A DNA stretch of 64,000 bases from Chondrilla cf. caribensis (lineage: Eukaryota > Porifera > Demospongiae > Chondrillida > Chondrillidae). The translations under genes and the position numbers were made by a program. This document shows, piece after piece, positions 9,802-29,200 of the stretch; the stretch's first letter is position 1; every line of letters begins with the position of its first letter. Below the pieces are notes generated by a model that was not told the DNA's origin, did no database searches, and saw only the letters and a program-made list of their open reading frames with translations. The stretch spans positions 4,657,509-4,721,508 of the forward strand of contig OZ026547.1 of NCBI GenBank assembly GCA_964020155.1. Direction: 5' to 3'.

Positions 9802-10923
9802 TTACTGGATGTAAATCTCAAGAAGCTCCAGGTAGAGTTCTTGGCCCCCCTGGTTAGCACATATACGTACTTCAATGTCCCCATCCACTTCCTGTGGTAG
9901 AGTACGACAGAACCAGGGCATTCCAGGTTGTGCACAGCAGTTGTTACCAGTACCACAACCCTCTCCATCCCACAGAGGGTCATTGATGTGTAAGGTGTTC
10001 TCGTATCCTCCGGTGTTTCCCGACTCACAATAGTAGTGATCACTAACAAATGAAGGAGGAGATGGTCCTGGGTACTTGGCACATGAGCAGTTATATTTAC
10101 CATTGTAGTTGTGGTCATCAGAGAGTCCCACAGCATAGGTCCATATGTGCTTTCTAGGAGATCCGTATGTTATAGACATACCATCAACGTAGTAGGAGTT
10201 GATGTCTCTTGGTCCATTGAACGCGTCCATTGAATAATACTGGTACCCCACTGCATGTCCACATATCTTATTGTATTGCATCCCTTCGGTAGGAAATGTA
10301 ACTGAAAAACAGCTGGCTACACTATACAATTTTTTTCCACACAACTTCTTTGGAGAGGATATTGTTCTTAGAGATGTAGGACATTGTGCTCCATCTTCAG
10401 TCATGTTGATGTATGCAATTCTTGTCCAACCTTTAGAGCCGCAGTGTCAACTGTCCATGTTGCAGTGAACTGGTCTGATAGTTGTAGTCTGTCCCTCTTT
10501 GGTTGCCAACCAGTAGGACTGTGAAGGGGCTTTTGGGTTACACTGGTGTATCTGGTAGCAGGACCTAGCAGGAGAGTCCTTGGTCACACCCAGTGTACAG
10601 GGAGCGTTAATTTGTTCAAATTCTTCTCTGGTTTTATTCTTAATTTCCCTCTCAATTGTTTGTTGAAGCTCCTCCTGTATTGAGTGTTTGAGCTGTTGGG
10701 CGTCATTGAGTGTTAGGGAGAATGTTCCTGGATGACCTGGGGGTCCTGGTACTCCAGGTACTCCAGGGATGCCGTTGGTTCCACCACAAAGGGAAGGTCC
10801 TTGTGGAAGTTGACACTGTGTGTCATTGTTGGTTTGTTGTTCTGTGTCCCTTGGATGGGATTTAGCAAGGGTGCACCAACTGAAGTTGATCAGGCACAGG
10901 AGAAGCAATCCTCTGGCAAACAT
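9802..10923 (-). pseudogene. Secreted collagen-like/lectin-like protein with one in-frame stop
   Basis: One frame runs from 10923 (or an upstream ATG at 10986) to 9802, broken only by TGA at 10447-10449. The ATG at 10923 is preferred because a TATA box at 10991-10997 would place transcription start downstream of 10986. The product begins with a signal peptide (MFARGLLLLCLINFSW), then a short collagen stretch of five Gly-X-Y triplets, a charged helix, a Cys-rich segment with HCNMDS, and after the stop a domain with GWTRIAYINM, DPLWDGEGCG, NCC and ELLEIYIQ. That last domain is shared by many sponge and cnidarian secreted proteins of unknown ligand. The single stop could be a young pseudogene, a null allele, a sequencing error or readthrough. 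Confidence 0.7.
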
Positions 10924-10990
10924 TTGTTCGAAGTTCTTAGTACAACCAACTCGTTGAACTGAACTAGCTATTTGCCCTAACTGCACTGGT

Positions 10991-10997
10991 TTATATA
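10991..10997 (-). promoter_or_regulatory. TATA box of the collagen/lectin-like gene
   Basis: TATATAA on the minus strand, 68 bases before the preferred ATG at 10923. It decides the start choice, because the upstream ATG lies within 10 bases of the box and would not be in the mRNA. Confidence 0.55.
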
Positions 10998-10999
10998 GC

Positions 11000-12367
11000 A
11001 GGTGTGGTGAGAAGAGTTGATGACATTACATTACATACCAATCCTGCATAGCAGTATGACGTCACAGTCTTGTATGTACACACCAGACACACTGACTCCA
11101 CTTCTAGTAAATGATGTATTCCAGAAGTGGTTTGTGAAGCTAGAGTAGTTATGTCTTGCGCATATTAGAAGGATATGTAGTTTAGTGATGTTTACGATAA
11201 CATCACTTGTGATGTGTCAGACTTCTTAATGTGTTTATGTCTCCTCTAATGTTGTTATTGTATTTTGTATAGTTTCTGTTTGTGTGAACGGACTCTTGTT
11301 ACATTCCAAATTCTGTACCTTCTGTCTCCTAAGCAGTATGTATTTATGTGACATAGTGCATAGAGTGGGGGAAATACTAATCTTACAACAGTATAGCATC
11401 TGTTGCTATAGAAGCAACACGTTTATTTAACAATTTTATAATGTACAAAGTCCTAACCATTAATTTTGATAAGACTCCTAAGTATTTAGCAGATGCCATT
11501 TTTCTAATGTTCATGATGCCATGTTCTTATGTACAGTAATAATGTGTCTGTACATTGTACATGTATGAGTATTGTAATGTATGTACTAAATGTACTGTAC
11601 TGTAGCAGTGGTGTGTGTGGAAACTGTGTTTATTTAAAGTATATTGTTCTATGACAATGGTGAAGGAACTTTTATCATCCATCTTTAATGAAATTCATAT
11701 CTTTCCTCCCACTCACATGCAAATACCCGATCTGGAAGGGTGCACTAACACCTTTAATCTAAATGCTTTACCTCATGTCTTCTAAGCAGTATGTACATAT
11801 GTGAAGTAGTAATGAATACCTATATTGCAACAGTATAGATTTCTGTTGCTATAGAAGCACACACTTATAACAATTTTATAATGTACCAAGCCCTAGCCAT
11901 TGTATGAAGTTTCTAATCACCTTTCTGCTCAACATTTCCTTTATTCATTTAGTTGTAATCTTTGAATGTTTATGATATCAACGGATGCTCTATTGGTTAG
12001 GACATGGTCACTCAGGCAGTATGACACATAAATCCACTCTCCCTTGAGACTTGTCATTTTATATGTCATACTGTCCTGTTGTCCATGTCTTGACCACAAA
12101 GTAATCCTCACCAAAATAGTGTACAATATGTGTATATTTGTAATGATATTATTTTTGTTACAAATCATGTTCCAGTTCCCAATTTATCACTTCCTGTATT
12201 AAATCTCATTAATTTCACACATCAAAGGATTACATCATTGATTATTACACACACTGTAAATATACTACTATCCACCTTATGTTAGTGTATGTGTAGAGCT
12301 AGTTATTGTGTGTGTTTCATTAATCCTATGATTGTACACAGTGTGTTTATGACCATTGGTTGTTGTG
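11000..12367. other. Intergenic, duplicated 3' flank of a type A FReD gene
   Basis: No gene seen. Stretches such as 11330-11480 (AGAGTGGGGGAAATAC, GTTGCTATAGAAGCAACAC) and 11940-12170 recur at 42840-43200, 46740-46870 and 56900-57270. They mark the downstream flank that was copied with each type A FReD gene. Confidence 0.6.
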
Positions 12368-13758
12368 TTAGTCACGAAAGCGTAACTTCATTTGAGCAAA
12401 CTTAAAAGAATAGTGTTTATTGAGAAAGTGATACCAATCTACTCCTTTCCAACCATCCAGTCCACTACGATACAGACCATTGAGGTTGGAGAAAGTACAA
12501 GATTTGTACCACCATGCTCCATGGCCTTGACTACTACTAGCACAGTTACTACTACTACTCTGATCATTGTCTCTATCTTTAGTAGTAAACTGCATACCAT
12601 TGTGATAGGCTAGGGAATCTCCAGCAGTTCCTGTATAACCTGCTATGTTTAGTCTGTAGTTTGTTCCACTGTTACCAACAGAGAAGAAGGAATATTGAGC
12701 ATATTTGTAGTTCCCTTCGTAGTCTGCTAAATCGACTCTTATTTCTGTTCTCGGTCTTCTGGTAGTGAGGCAAACAAGTTTCTCCAAACCAAGCCAATGT
12801 TCACCCTTCAGCTGTCCAAACCCTGCTACGTAGTCTGCCCAGTTCCTGTAGAAATCCATAGATCCATCCATTCTTGACTGGAAGACAGTCCACCCTCCAT
12901 TCTTCATATCGCAGAAGACGTTGAACGGTTTTCCACATCCAGGGTCAATAGTGTAGACTCCATCTTTCCTGCACCCATTCAGATAGGCCTCTCTACATTC
13001 TTTAACAGGTGTTGATGGACCTGTGCAAATATACCCAGTACATATGAAGGATAGAGTCGTCACTATAATATAAGAGGTCCTATATGTATTGTTATATGTG
13101 TGTTGTGTAGTGAGTGAGATAGCTACACAATACGTACATCTATACATCTATACAAGTGTGTAATAAACCACACATTGAGGTACATACTGTATGTATGACA
13201 TAGGGTGGAAACACTGAATGTGCTATGTCCATACATGCACCTGTATGTGTGTCTGACTTCTCTCAGTACATTTGTGAAAATGGCCATAAGGCAACCATAT
13301 GTTTCTCAGCAATCTCCATGCTATGATGAAGTATTTGTGTATAGTTTGAGACTCTCATAGGTAGCAGTAACAGTCTATAATCACTTTTAGCTGAAGTCAA
13401 GTTTACTACGTTATAAGGCACACCAATGGAGGCTCACATCAGTGTTTGGGACAGCTGGGTATTCAGACCACTCTCAGGAGGAAGCTGTTTTGAGTGGTTT
13501 TAGTTTAGGTAGAAGTTACAAGTCTATGTAAGTCACCCATATGTTCTCTGTGGTACACCTATTTTTATAACAGTTACTGTGGACTTTGACAAGCACCTGT
13601 ATTTCTATCTGTGCTTGATACATACACATAGCCATACAATGTTTACTGTTTCTGCCATGTACCATAATTGAGTGTATATTCTACTCACATTGTCCATATG
13701 CTGTAGTAACTAGTAGAAATATGGCAATAGTTGTTGATCCCCAACTGAAGTTGATCAT
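12368..13758 (-). CDS. Secreted fibrinogen-related protein, type A copy 1
   Basis: Exon 1 (13758-13689, 70 bases) encodes a signal peptide, MINFSWGSTTIAIFLLV, ending at AAT|GTGAGT in phase 1. Exon 2 (13020-12368) follows TTTGCACAG and restores Cys. The total is 240 residues. After CREAYLNGC comes a full FReD domain with WTVFQSRMDGS, FGQLKGEHWLG, a calcium-site-like DRDND, the C-terminal Cys pair (NCA and KSCT), SNLNGLY and KFAQMKLR. FReDs in ficolins and tachylectins bind acetylated sugars and microbial surfaces. A similar extracellular recognition role is inferred, not shown. There is no collagen or coiled coil, so it would be a small FReD-only lectin. All key residues are present, so it is likely functional. 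Confidence 0.85.
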
Positions 13759-13856
13759 GTTCTTGTTCCTGAGCTGTAACGTTCTCTGTAGTCAGTGTTC
13801 TCTTTCTCCTTGATCTCTCTTATAATACTTGTTGTTTCTTTGTGTTGAGTGGTGTT

Positions 13857-13871
13857 CTTTTATAGCATTGG
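13857..13871 (-). promoter_or_regulatory. TATA and inverted CCAAT box, FReD A1
   Basis: On the minus strand ACCAATGC is followed by TATAAAAG (13864-13857), about 100 bases before the ATG at 13758. The same layout precedes the signal exons at 15699, 44390, 48841, 58368 and 60292. Confidence 0.7.
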
Positions 13872-14208
13872 TTGGTGGGTGTGCACATGTGGGAGATCTG
13901 TTGTCATGACAGTATGTTGGTTGCCTTGGTAACACACATGATGTCACCCTCCTTTCTAAATCAATAACAAGTGGTGTGTGTTGTGTTTTCAGAAAGTGAA
14001 TTTTATTGTATTCTTGTGTCTCCAATGATTGTTTGTAGGTTGAAAGTTCTAAAAACAATTTAATATTTAATGGATAGTAATAGGTATTTATTCAATCAAG
14101 ACGTTTTGTATTGGAGTGTATTCATTATAATGAGAAATCGGAATACCTTGTTACTCTTGTGGTGTAGTGACCCTGTCTGTCTGTCTAGTTTCAAATTTCA
14201 ATTATACT

Positions 14209-14365
14209 TCAGTGAAATGTGCCATTTCTATGTTTTATGTGTGCATACATACTGTATATACAATGAAGCATGTCTCCTTCGGTCCTCATTTGATTCAACA
14301 AATAATGGTTTCTGGAAGACAGTCGTCTGTCCCCAGCAGTTCCATTGTAGCCAGCACCCGAGATC
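14209..14365 (-). pseudogene. FReD domain fragment (middle)
   Basis: Minus-strand reading gives GAGYNGTAGD, the conserved core before the calcium site, then frameshifted sequence still resembling KPFSTPDKDND (KPLFVESNEDR in another frame). No intact C-terminus follows. It lies immediately next to a 41-bp minisatellite, whose other side carries the N-terminal two thirds of a FReD. Confidence 0.55.
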
Positions 14366-14700
14366 TGTACATACTGTACAGTGTATATTGTGCTGTACAT
14401 GAGATCTGTACAGTATATGCTGTGTTGTACATGCATATGAGTTCAGTAGATTCTGTACTGTTTGTACTGTGTTGTACACGGGATTTGTACCTACTATACT
14501 GTCTGTACTGTGTTGTACATGCTATGTGTATCTGCTGTACAGTGTATACTGTTTCGCATGAGATCTGTACATACTGTACAATCTATACTGTGTTGTACAC
14601 GATATCTGTACACACTGTATAGTATATACTGAGTTGTGCATGTTTTCTGTAAATACTGTACAGTCACTGTGTATACTGTGTTGTAAATGAGATCTGTACA
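14365..14700. repeat. 41-bp minisatellite, array 2
   Basis: About eight degenerate 41-base units (GATCTGTACATACTGTACAG core) between two FReD fragments. Repeats in this array run in several frames without stops for over 100 codons, which makes spurious ORFs. Confidence 0.85.
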
Positions 14701-14730
14701 TATAATCTATACTTACTCAGATGCTACCAT

Positions 14731-15699
14731 TTAATATACATATACGTACATACCAAAATGTATGATTGTATGAGTTCCGTTGTAGCCTGCAACCTGTAGC
14801 CTGTACTTACTAGCAGCATTCCCGACCATAAAGAAGTTGTAGTAGGCATATTTCTTATCTCCTCGGAAATCAGCGATGTCAATTCCCATTTTAGTTCTGG
14901 CAGTTCTTGTAGTGAGACAGTGGATCTTCTCCAGACCTAGCCACTGCTCACCCCAGACTGAACCAAAGCCTGAAACATAGTCATTCCAACCTCTAGTGAA
15001 ATTCTCAGATCCATCCATTCTTCTCTGGAAGACGGTGTATTGGTTGTTGCAATAAACTTTGAATGGTTTTTGGTTTGGACAGTGAGGGTCAATAGTGTAG
15101 ACTCCATCTTGACTACATCCTCTCTGATAGACCTCCTTACAGTCACGAGGTATGGGGTTTCCAGGGTTACCTGTGTGTGTAATAAATGAAATGCCTAACA
15201 TATTATAGTAGTCATAATATTAGAATATTGTGTGTTTGTTTGTACTCTTCAACATCAGATACAAGCAGTGGTGTTAAAATATCACATACGTATAAGCTTT
15301 GTTATGTAGGTGATGAGTTTGGTAGGTAATTGGCTATTTTCCATTATACAATTTTTGAAATGTCCCGACCCCTGACTTCGTCTTAATTCTGGAGGAAATT
15401 GGTCCCCTTGCCCCCCTCCCCTGTAACAGTAAAGCTAAGGGTTTGTCAAGAAGGCCTAGGGTATATATGGGAATCATAATGAAGTGATATAGCTAACACC
15501 CATTACATTGATTTCCCTCTCCCTATAAATTGTTTGAATCCATTCCAACATTTGATTATTTGTTTGTTTTGGTATTGTGAGATTGTTGATTAGGTATAGC
15601 TGTGTATGTAGTTAGTGTGTTGTACTCACATTGTCCATATGCTGTAGTAGCTAGTAGAAGTATAGTAATAGTTGTTGATCCACGACTAAAGTTGATCAT
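14731..15699 (-). pseudogene. FReD gene type C, cut by a minisatellite
   Basis: Signal exon 15699-15630 (MINFSRGSTTITILLL, 70 bases, donor GTGAGT) and FReD exon from 15170 (after CACACAG). The domain is normal through GNPGNPIPRDCKEV, TIDPHCPNQKPFKVYC, FQRRMDGSENF, WLGLEKIHCL and KYRLQVAGYNGT. It then runs out into HTIIHFG and non-FReD sequence at about 14770. The calcium site and last Cys pair are missing. The remaining piece lies beyond the minisatellite at 14209-14365. Splicing across the array from a GTATGT donor near 14755 is possible but would not restore the frame cleanly. Confidence 0.6.
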
Positions 15700-15792
15700 G
15701 TTCTTGTTCCTGAGCTGTAACGTTCTCTGTAGTCAGTGTTCTCTTTCTCCTTGATCTCTCTTACTTGTTGTTTTTGTGTGTTGAGTGGTGTT

Positions 15793-15807
15793 CTTTTATA
15801 ACATTGG
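15793..15807 (-). promoter_or_regulatory. TATA-like and inverted CCAAT box, type C FReD copy 1
   Basis: TATAAAAG on the minus strand at 15800-15793 with ACCAATG just upstream, about 95 bases before the ATG at 15699, as in the other family members. Confidence 0.65.
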
Positions 15808-17159
15808 TTAGTGGGTGTGTACATGTGGGAGTTGTGTTGTCATGACAATATGTTTGTTACCTTGGTAACACACCTAATGTCACTATCCCTTCTGAGGGAA
15901 TAACATTGTCAAGTGGCATGTGTTATGTTTTCAAAAAGTGAATTTAATTGTATTCTTGTGATAGGTTTAAGGTTCTACAAACAATTAAACAATATTGTTT
16001 CGAGGAATGTGTTCCTATTAACCAGGTGTTATATTTATTGAATAAGTCAAACATTTCTATAAGCAATTTGCCTGGTAGTTGGTATACTTCACTGCCCCTT
16101 GACTTATGCACTGTGGTGAACTGATCAGTGTTGTCCGTCTGTCATACTATATAAACCTCACAATCAGTACATGATGTTTCTATATTGAACACAACCTCTG
16201 TACAGTCATGCATACACAAACTTATTAGCACTATGCAGTGTTCATGATCACTACATTTGTGCAGTTGTTGATATGTTATGAACAGTGTTCATACAGGTAT
16301 CAATGCTCAATTAGGTAGCACATGTGGTGTGTGAGGTATGTGCTCTAGAGAACTCTCGTTTATTTAATGATGAACTGAACAAGCTGTATAAAGTTACAAT
16401 TTATATATACTAGCTCAGACTCAGTCTGACAGCCTTGCAAAAGACCTGTATGTGTGCACGTATGGCAGTTTCATATTTGCCCCACATTATGTCATTCAAC
16501 ATGTGAGCTTAGTTGATGTCATGGGTAACACTTGGTCGTTCAGTGATACCATAGATACTCTATAGAGTATCTATGGTGATACTGATCACTTGAAATGTCA
16601 TGGAGTGGAGTGTATTGGTACTCTGTATATGGGAATGACCCAGAAAAGATGGTGGCTCTGCACCTGAAATGCATTAATTTGTGTCAAAATTCACGTATGA
16701 AACTCAATCAACATATTTAAGCATTTGTAGTTTGCGAATGTGATCATCGGCAGTTGTGATGGACAGAAAAATTACGAAGGAAAAACATTGTTTTTGTGTC
16801 AAACTGGTGAATGGGCAGGTGGGACTTGAGATGTCATGACAGGATGGCGGTCGCCATGGTATTACACCAGATGTCACCTTTTTTTCTGACTGAATAAAAC
16901 TTATGTTGTGTTTTCAGAAAGTGAATTTTCATGTATTCTGTGTATCCAGTGATGGGTTTAAGGCTCTATAAACAATTTTCTTCAAGGAATGTATTCCTAT
17001 CAATGAGGTATGTTTCAATGTGCTGGTATTGAAATAAGGCCAACATTTCTATAAGCAATTTGTTATGTATTCGGTGTACCTCACTGCCCCTTGACTTATG
17101 CATAGCTCTGTTGTAGTAGACTGAGTGTTTCCATGGTAACAGCAGGACTTTAGTTTCAC
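15808..17159. other. Decayed flank of FReD genes
   Basis: No gene seen. The segment 16810-16990 repeats the upstream flank found at 13880-14060 (GTCATGACAG, CAGAAAGTGAATTTTA), but the promoter and signal exon that should accompany it are absent. A perfect palindrome lies at 16549-16576. Confidence 0.5.
16549..16576. repeat. Perfect 28-base palindrome
   Basis: Fourteen-base arms without spacer (CCATAGATACTCTA and its complement), in intergenic sequence. It could fold as a hairpin or cruciform. Confidence 0.9.
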
Positions 17160-17330
17160 TAGAGTCTAGCTTTGAGTTTTATTTCAGCAAAATTCAGTGA
17201 ATGGTCACTTCCGAAGAACTGTCTCTCCTCCTCTGGGTGTTGTGTCATGATGGTAGATACCATTCAGTTGTAAACACATGCAGTTGTTGTACCAACATCC
17301 TCCCCCTAATAGGGTTGTGCACAGTTCTGA
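17160..17330 (-). pseudogene. FReD C-terminal fragment
   Basis: Minus-strand reading gives a GGCWYNNC-like Cys pair, LNGIYHHDTTPRGG and a degraded SLKFAEMKL end with stops in between. It matches the fragment at 45944-46120. No N-terminal half lies nearby. Confidence 0.55.
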
Positions 17331-18629
17331 CTACTATACAAGTCATTGGCTCTGTCATGTGGGGAGAATGCCATTCCTTTAATTAAGGTCACCTCCACCA
17401 CTGCCACACAGTATAGTTGTTTGTACACGTGCTGTAACAGAGTAACAAAATCACAGAAAACATTGCCTCATACCCTCAATGAGGCCATGGCACTACTTTG
17501 AACCAGTTAGTAACTAGTTTCAGGCACACGAGGTCTGTGGGAGTGGGTTTGTATGAACCCCACGACCACCCACCAGTTACAAACCTTTTACTTATGAACT
17601 CATATACTCAATCACATGTTCAGATTCACTATTGGGCTGGTATGTGGAAGCGTGGTGCAACACATATCATCAAACACGTACCATACATTCAATTCCAGTT
17701 GTGTTCTCAGAAAGTGAATTTTATTGTATTCTTGTGTCTCCAGTGATTATTTGTAGGTTGAAGGTTCAATAACCAATTTTCTCCATGGGAATCCTAAACA
17801 AGGCATCGGAGTGTTATTTCAATTATTTATTTTATTTATTTCGGAGTGTTAATAATTATTTCAATTTACTTTATTTTAAAGTACATATATGGAATAAGAA
17901 CTTAATCTTGTGGTGTTATACTGTATGATATCAACAGGTGCTATTATACTGGTTAAGACATGGTCAGTCGGTATGAAACATAAAATCAATGAACACCTGT
18001 GTACCTTTCACGCTGTAATTGTAAATGTGCACATCCAGTACATGTGTACGTGCATACATTGTACATATGTACATACAGCACATGTATAAGTGCATACATT
18101 GTACATATGTACTTACAAAACATGTGTATGTGCATACTTGTCTACATGGATATCAACCCACACAAATTGAAATGTAACAGTTGTTTCTGTTTATACTACA
18201 GATTAGAAGTGAACAACAGTGTTTTTCAAAGAGCATACATAGATGCTAAATGTCTTTCTTGGATAGCCTGTGTGCTGATGAAGTAAGAATATAGTGTACA
18301 CCTCCAATTTGTGACATACAATTCAATTACATCAAGAATCAATTCACAGTACAGAAATCTGGTAGTCTAATAAATCAGATCATCGGCTGCGGTAGTTCAA
18401 AGTTCATTGAATAACAGCTTCTTGGAATGACTGTCCTATTCTTATAATGATTGGTTCCTTGAAAATCATCAAAATTTAAACAAATATCAAGAATTCAGCT
18501 TTATATATTCAACTGATTCCACAAAATTATTGTCTGGACCAAGAATTTCACTCATTTTATATCAATTTATACTTTACATTGCAATGCAAAATTTGCTACA
18601 ATGACTTCTATAATCAGTTTGTGTAAACA
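17331..18629. other. Intergenic, repeats only
   Basis: Contains another copy of the FReD upstream flank (17700-17780) without an exon. A 40-base tandem repeat (TGCATACATTGTACATATGTAC) of nearly three units covers about 18040-18150. A candidate exon at 18202-18280 (AG before, GTAAGA after) codes for 27 residues with no known match and is not called. Confidence 0.4.
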
Positions 18630-25250
<6,621 letters not shown>

Positions 25251-25279
25251 CCTGAAAAGTGTTGCTAACAAATTGAGGT

Positions 25280-25324
25280 ACATGCACACACACGCACACA
25301 CACGCATGCACGTACACACACCCA

Positions 25325-25370
<46 letters not shown>

Positions 25371-25519
25371 ACACATACATGCACACACACACACACGCAC
25401 GTACACACACGCACACGCACACACACACGCACGCACACACACACACACACACACACCACACACACACGCGCCCACACACATGCACACACACACACACACA
25501 CGCACGTACACGTACACGC

Positions 25520-25585
<66 letters not shown>
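25280..25585. repeat. CA microsatellite
   Basis: Interrupted (CA)n with CG variants, just upstream (minus strand) of the first acidic exon. Confidence 0.95.
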
Positions 25586-25589
<4 letters not shown>

Positions 25590-26253
25590 CATACATGTAC
25601 ATCTGTACTGTCTTCTTATTTAAAATTACTTTTACTCTAATTTTCCATAATCTGTCCATATTCTATATGTGTTTAACTATCACTGTTTCTTTCATAATGA
25701 TAGGTTTTTGGTGACAAGTCACCTTCCAAAGCCTGGACTGGCTGCCGTCTTTTCAACTTAATTTTGTTAACTTTGCACTTTTTATTTTTTACTGTAGATA
25801 ACTGTTTTTTGCCATACACATTGACATTGTATTAATAATTAATTTTAATAAGTATTGTTTAAATTTCATCCGTTTTATTACTGAACATATTATAAATGAT
25901 TTACGTTGTTATGCGTGCATGACGAGCAGAGCGCAAGTGTTACGTGTACCATGCATGGAATATTTGTATACGAGGCTCACCTGCGTATAATATTATACTC
26001 TGCTGACTTGCATGTGACCAATAAATTCGCTTGCGTTTTGCTATAGGAGGGGCGCCGGGAGAATTCGAACTTCGTTCCATAATTCTTTCAATTCGAAAAT
26101 GTCAAAGAGGCTAACGCCGACTAATTCTGCAAAACCCGCTAACTTTCCTTAGGAACACCAATGGGAGTCCCCTATAATTCGTCGCGCCAACTGTAGCTCT
26201 TTCGTGCACACACATGCAGCTGCGAATGCATAATAGTTTTATCTTGAAGAGAA
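25586..26253. promoter_or_regulatory. Divergent intergenic region
   Basis: This lies between the minus-strand gene (ending upstream at about 25250) and the plus-strand gene starting at 26254. No TATA box is obvious. It should contain the promoter of the plus-strand gene and possibly that of its neighbour. The 26060-26180 part is less AT-rich than its surroundings. Confidence 0.35.
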
Positions 26254-29200
26254 ATGCCTCCAGCAAAGACGTGGTACTTCCAAGTGGAGTCGTTAGCTAA
26301 GGATGCTACCACCAGGATAAAGGTTTTCACTGGAGAAGGCAATGAACTCAAGAAAGGGCGTGGTAAAAAGCTTGGCGCTATAAGGGAAATTAGCCCTGGC
26401 GGTGACGACGCGCACGAGTTGGCTTCAGCTACGCAACGAACAACATTGGTCAAGGTTAATTAACCACAAGATACAATAGTAATAAGCACACGCACACAGC
26501 AGCTACAACATAATTACAAGTTCAAAGAGTTTGTACATTCAGGTTGCCTTTCAAGATGGAACTGCTCTCTTGGATATCCGGCTATTTAGTGGCAAATGTA
26601 GTGAATTCAGCAAGAAATTTGATGGACTTATAACCCTTGAAGATTTCCTGGAGAAATGGGAAGAGGAAACTAAGTTTTGCATAAGTACGTAAGAGAAAGA
26701 TAACTCAAAACATATTGTGCAGGCAAAGGGTAACAACCATCCACGGCTGACACATGCTAGTACATGTATAAAACATATGGATGTAAACACATTCACATAT
26801 GTGTGTACAATACAGAAAATACTGTACACAGGTCTGCATATGTAGTAAACACAAGCACATGAACACACATGCATGCACACACATACAAATACACACATGA
26901 ATTCACACAACACAGTGCGCACAAACACAGATGCATGCACACATACGTATGTACATACAAACACAGTGACCTTATGTATGTATGTACTATGCATATATAC
27001 ACACGTTGTTATAAACATTTGCTTATTTGCTAAATGTATTACATTTACATTTTATAGTTAGCAATGTTAGAACAATAAGATATGTAGCAAGCAAGTTCAA
27101 TGGTGCAGAAAGAGAATTCCTGTCTCCAGGTAAACAAATAAACACAGCTCTGTACTAGATACAATCTGAGTGCTGTAGTGTGGTCCCACATATAATGTAC
27201 ATGATCACAGACAAAATACCGCAACACACAAACACATGCAACATGCGGTAATTTGAGAACATCTCACCTCATATTCTCTTTAGACAACAGTGATGATGAT
27301 GAAGAGATGGAGACTGTTACTGCTACGACACTTTTCAAGAGTAACAACCAAATGGTAATTACTGCTGGGAACAAAAGAGCACCAAGCATGGATGAAAATC
27401 AGAAACCTGTTGCAAAAAAGTCCACCTTAGTCATGCACCATCTAGATGAGCAAATCGAGAAGAAAAAAGTTGGTGAGTGATTGGCATTGGTGACATTACT
27501 TTTGGCGGCATATAAATGAAGAAGTGAATTGTTATTGATCATGCAGTTTTAATTGTTTAGCATATTATGCTAAATCTTCAAATTAGTAACACGGACTGAT
27601 GGCACCATGAATTTCAACAAGAATTGGACAATATGTAATAGGGAACGGTGCAATATAGAGCCATTGCACCACACCCTATATAATAACTAGTTTGTTGTAG
27701 GGGCCCATTTGAATTCTCGCCAACAGGATCGCAGTTTCAGCTTCTCTAGCATTCTTAAAATCGGCCTTACTACTGATACCTCTGAAGCCATAAAAGCTAA
27801 TAACAAAGAGAGCATACCAACGAAAGTGGGCAATAATAGGACAAACCTCAAGTGTTATCATAACAATTAGCAGTTGTCACGTCATTGTCTGGCTTCAATT
27901 ACCAGTATCTTCAGTATAAATAGATGGCATGCACGACGCGGGGGCACATGTGACTGGCAGCCATATTGGGTGGCAAAAAGCCGTGTCCCGGCAAAGTACG
28001 CGCAAGGCATTACTTCATGATCAGCCCTAAGATTTGCTCGTTTCGCCGCTTAAGCAGCATTTATTCGCAAAAGATTGGTAGAGTGAACAACGAGAGCCTT
28101 TCGAAGTATTCTGAGTCCATTTCTGAAGCAGCCCAGAGGCTCTATGGATAGAATCGATCTAGATAAGTACGTACCCTGCGACGTTTCTAATGAAACTCTT
28201 CTAAATAACCTCCACGGGCCGAATCTCAAATACCCTATGAGCTCACTTCTCTAAGAAATTTGAGGTTTCATCCGACGAAGTGTCTAGAACTCTTAACATC
28301 TTGTCAACAATAATATGAAAAAAATCAATGCCTCTTCATCCTCACAGCAACAATATACAATATATATGCGAGGTATCTGCAATGCGTGCACACTAGTATT
28401 ATAGCTGTAGACGCTATTACCTAGCGTTTCGGCCTTTTGGGCCTCATCAGTACAGCGTTTTTTACTACACACGTAACACATACACACGTAACTAACTCCC
28501 AAGCGGTGTTAACGACCTTGAACGACCTTGAATGAATGGTACAACTCCATATGGACAGATTTTGTATTGATCCCTATACGCAACTATATTTTGCCACCCA
28601 ATATCGCCGCCGAGCTACGCCCCCGCTTCGTGCATACCATCTCTAGCTAATTGTTACAATTAAGACAACACTGGGCGCTTATCGGATAATGCACACTTGT
28701 GGGTCAGTTAATTGAAAAAAGTGTGCAGTACACGCTGCGAATGCACACTTTTTCCTTTGATCTTGACCCCAATCATACAACAAGTACATATATACTACCA
28801 GAACCCACTTTATCCTCCTCCCTCCCATACATTTTATATGTTTCAATACCATTGCATGCAAATTCAGGGGTTGCCAAGTATATACTTATTTACGTATGTA
28901 ATTACATATTATGCCATTCAATTTTCAAAGGGTCAACACCACTCATGATCAATACCAACATTTGCCATCCGCCTGAGCCTACAAGACAGCTTAGGAAAGT
29001 AGACCCTTACTTCATAAAATCACTTAAGAAACGTATGATACAGGACCCAGCTGCACCTGGGGTGTCTCCAGTGGCACTACTGTGCCACAAGAAATTTGTT
29101 GAAGATTCCTCAGACTTCAAAGTAAGCTTGAGGAATCAATGTCAGTATGAAGTTTTGGGCGGCCTACATACTGTTACAGCCAAGAAAGAACTGATGGCAG

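Noticed and set aside
18202..18280. Plus-strand exon of 27 codons
   Set aside because: Has AG and GTAAGA at its borders but no partner exons, no start and no recognisable similarity.
27966..28151. 61-codon ORF (MGGKKPCPGKV)
   Set aside because: Lies inside the 720-base inverted-repeat element and starts in its terminal repeat; no sign of a real protein.
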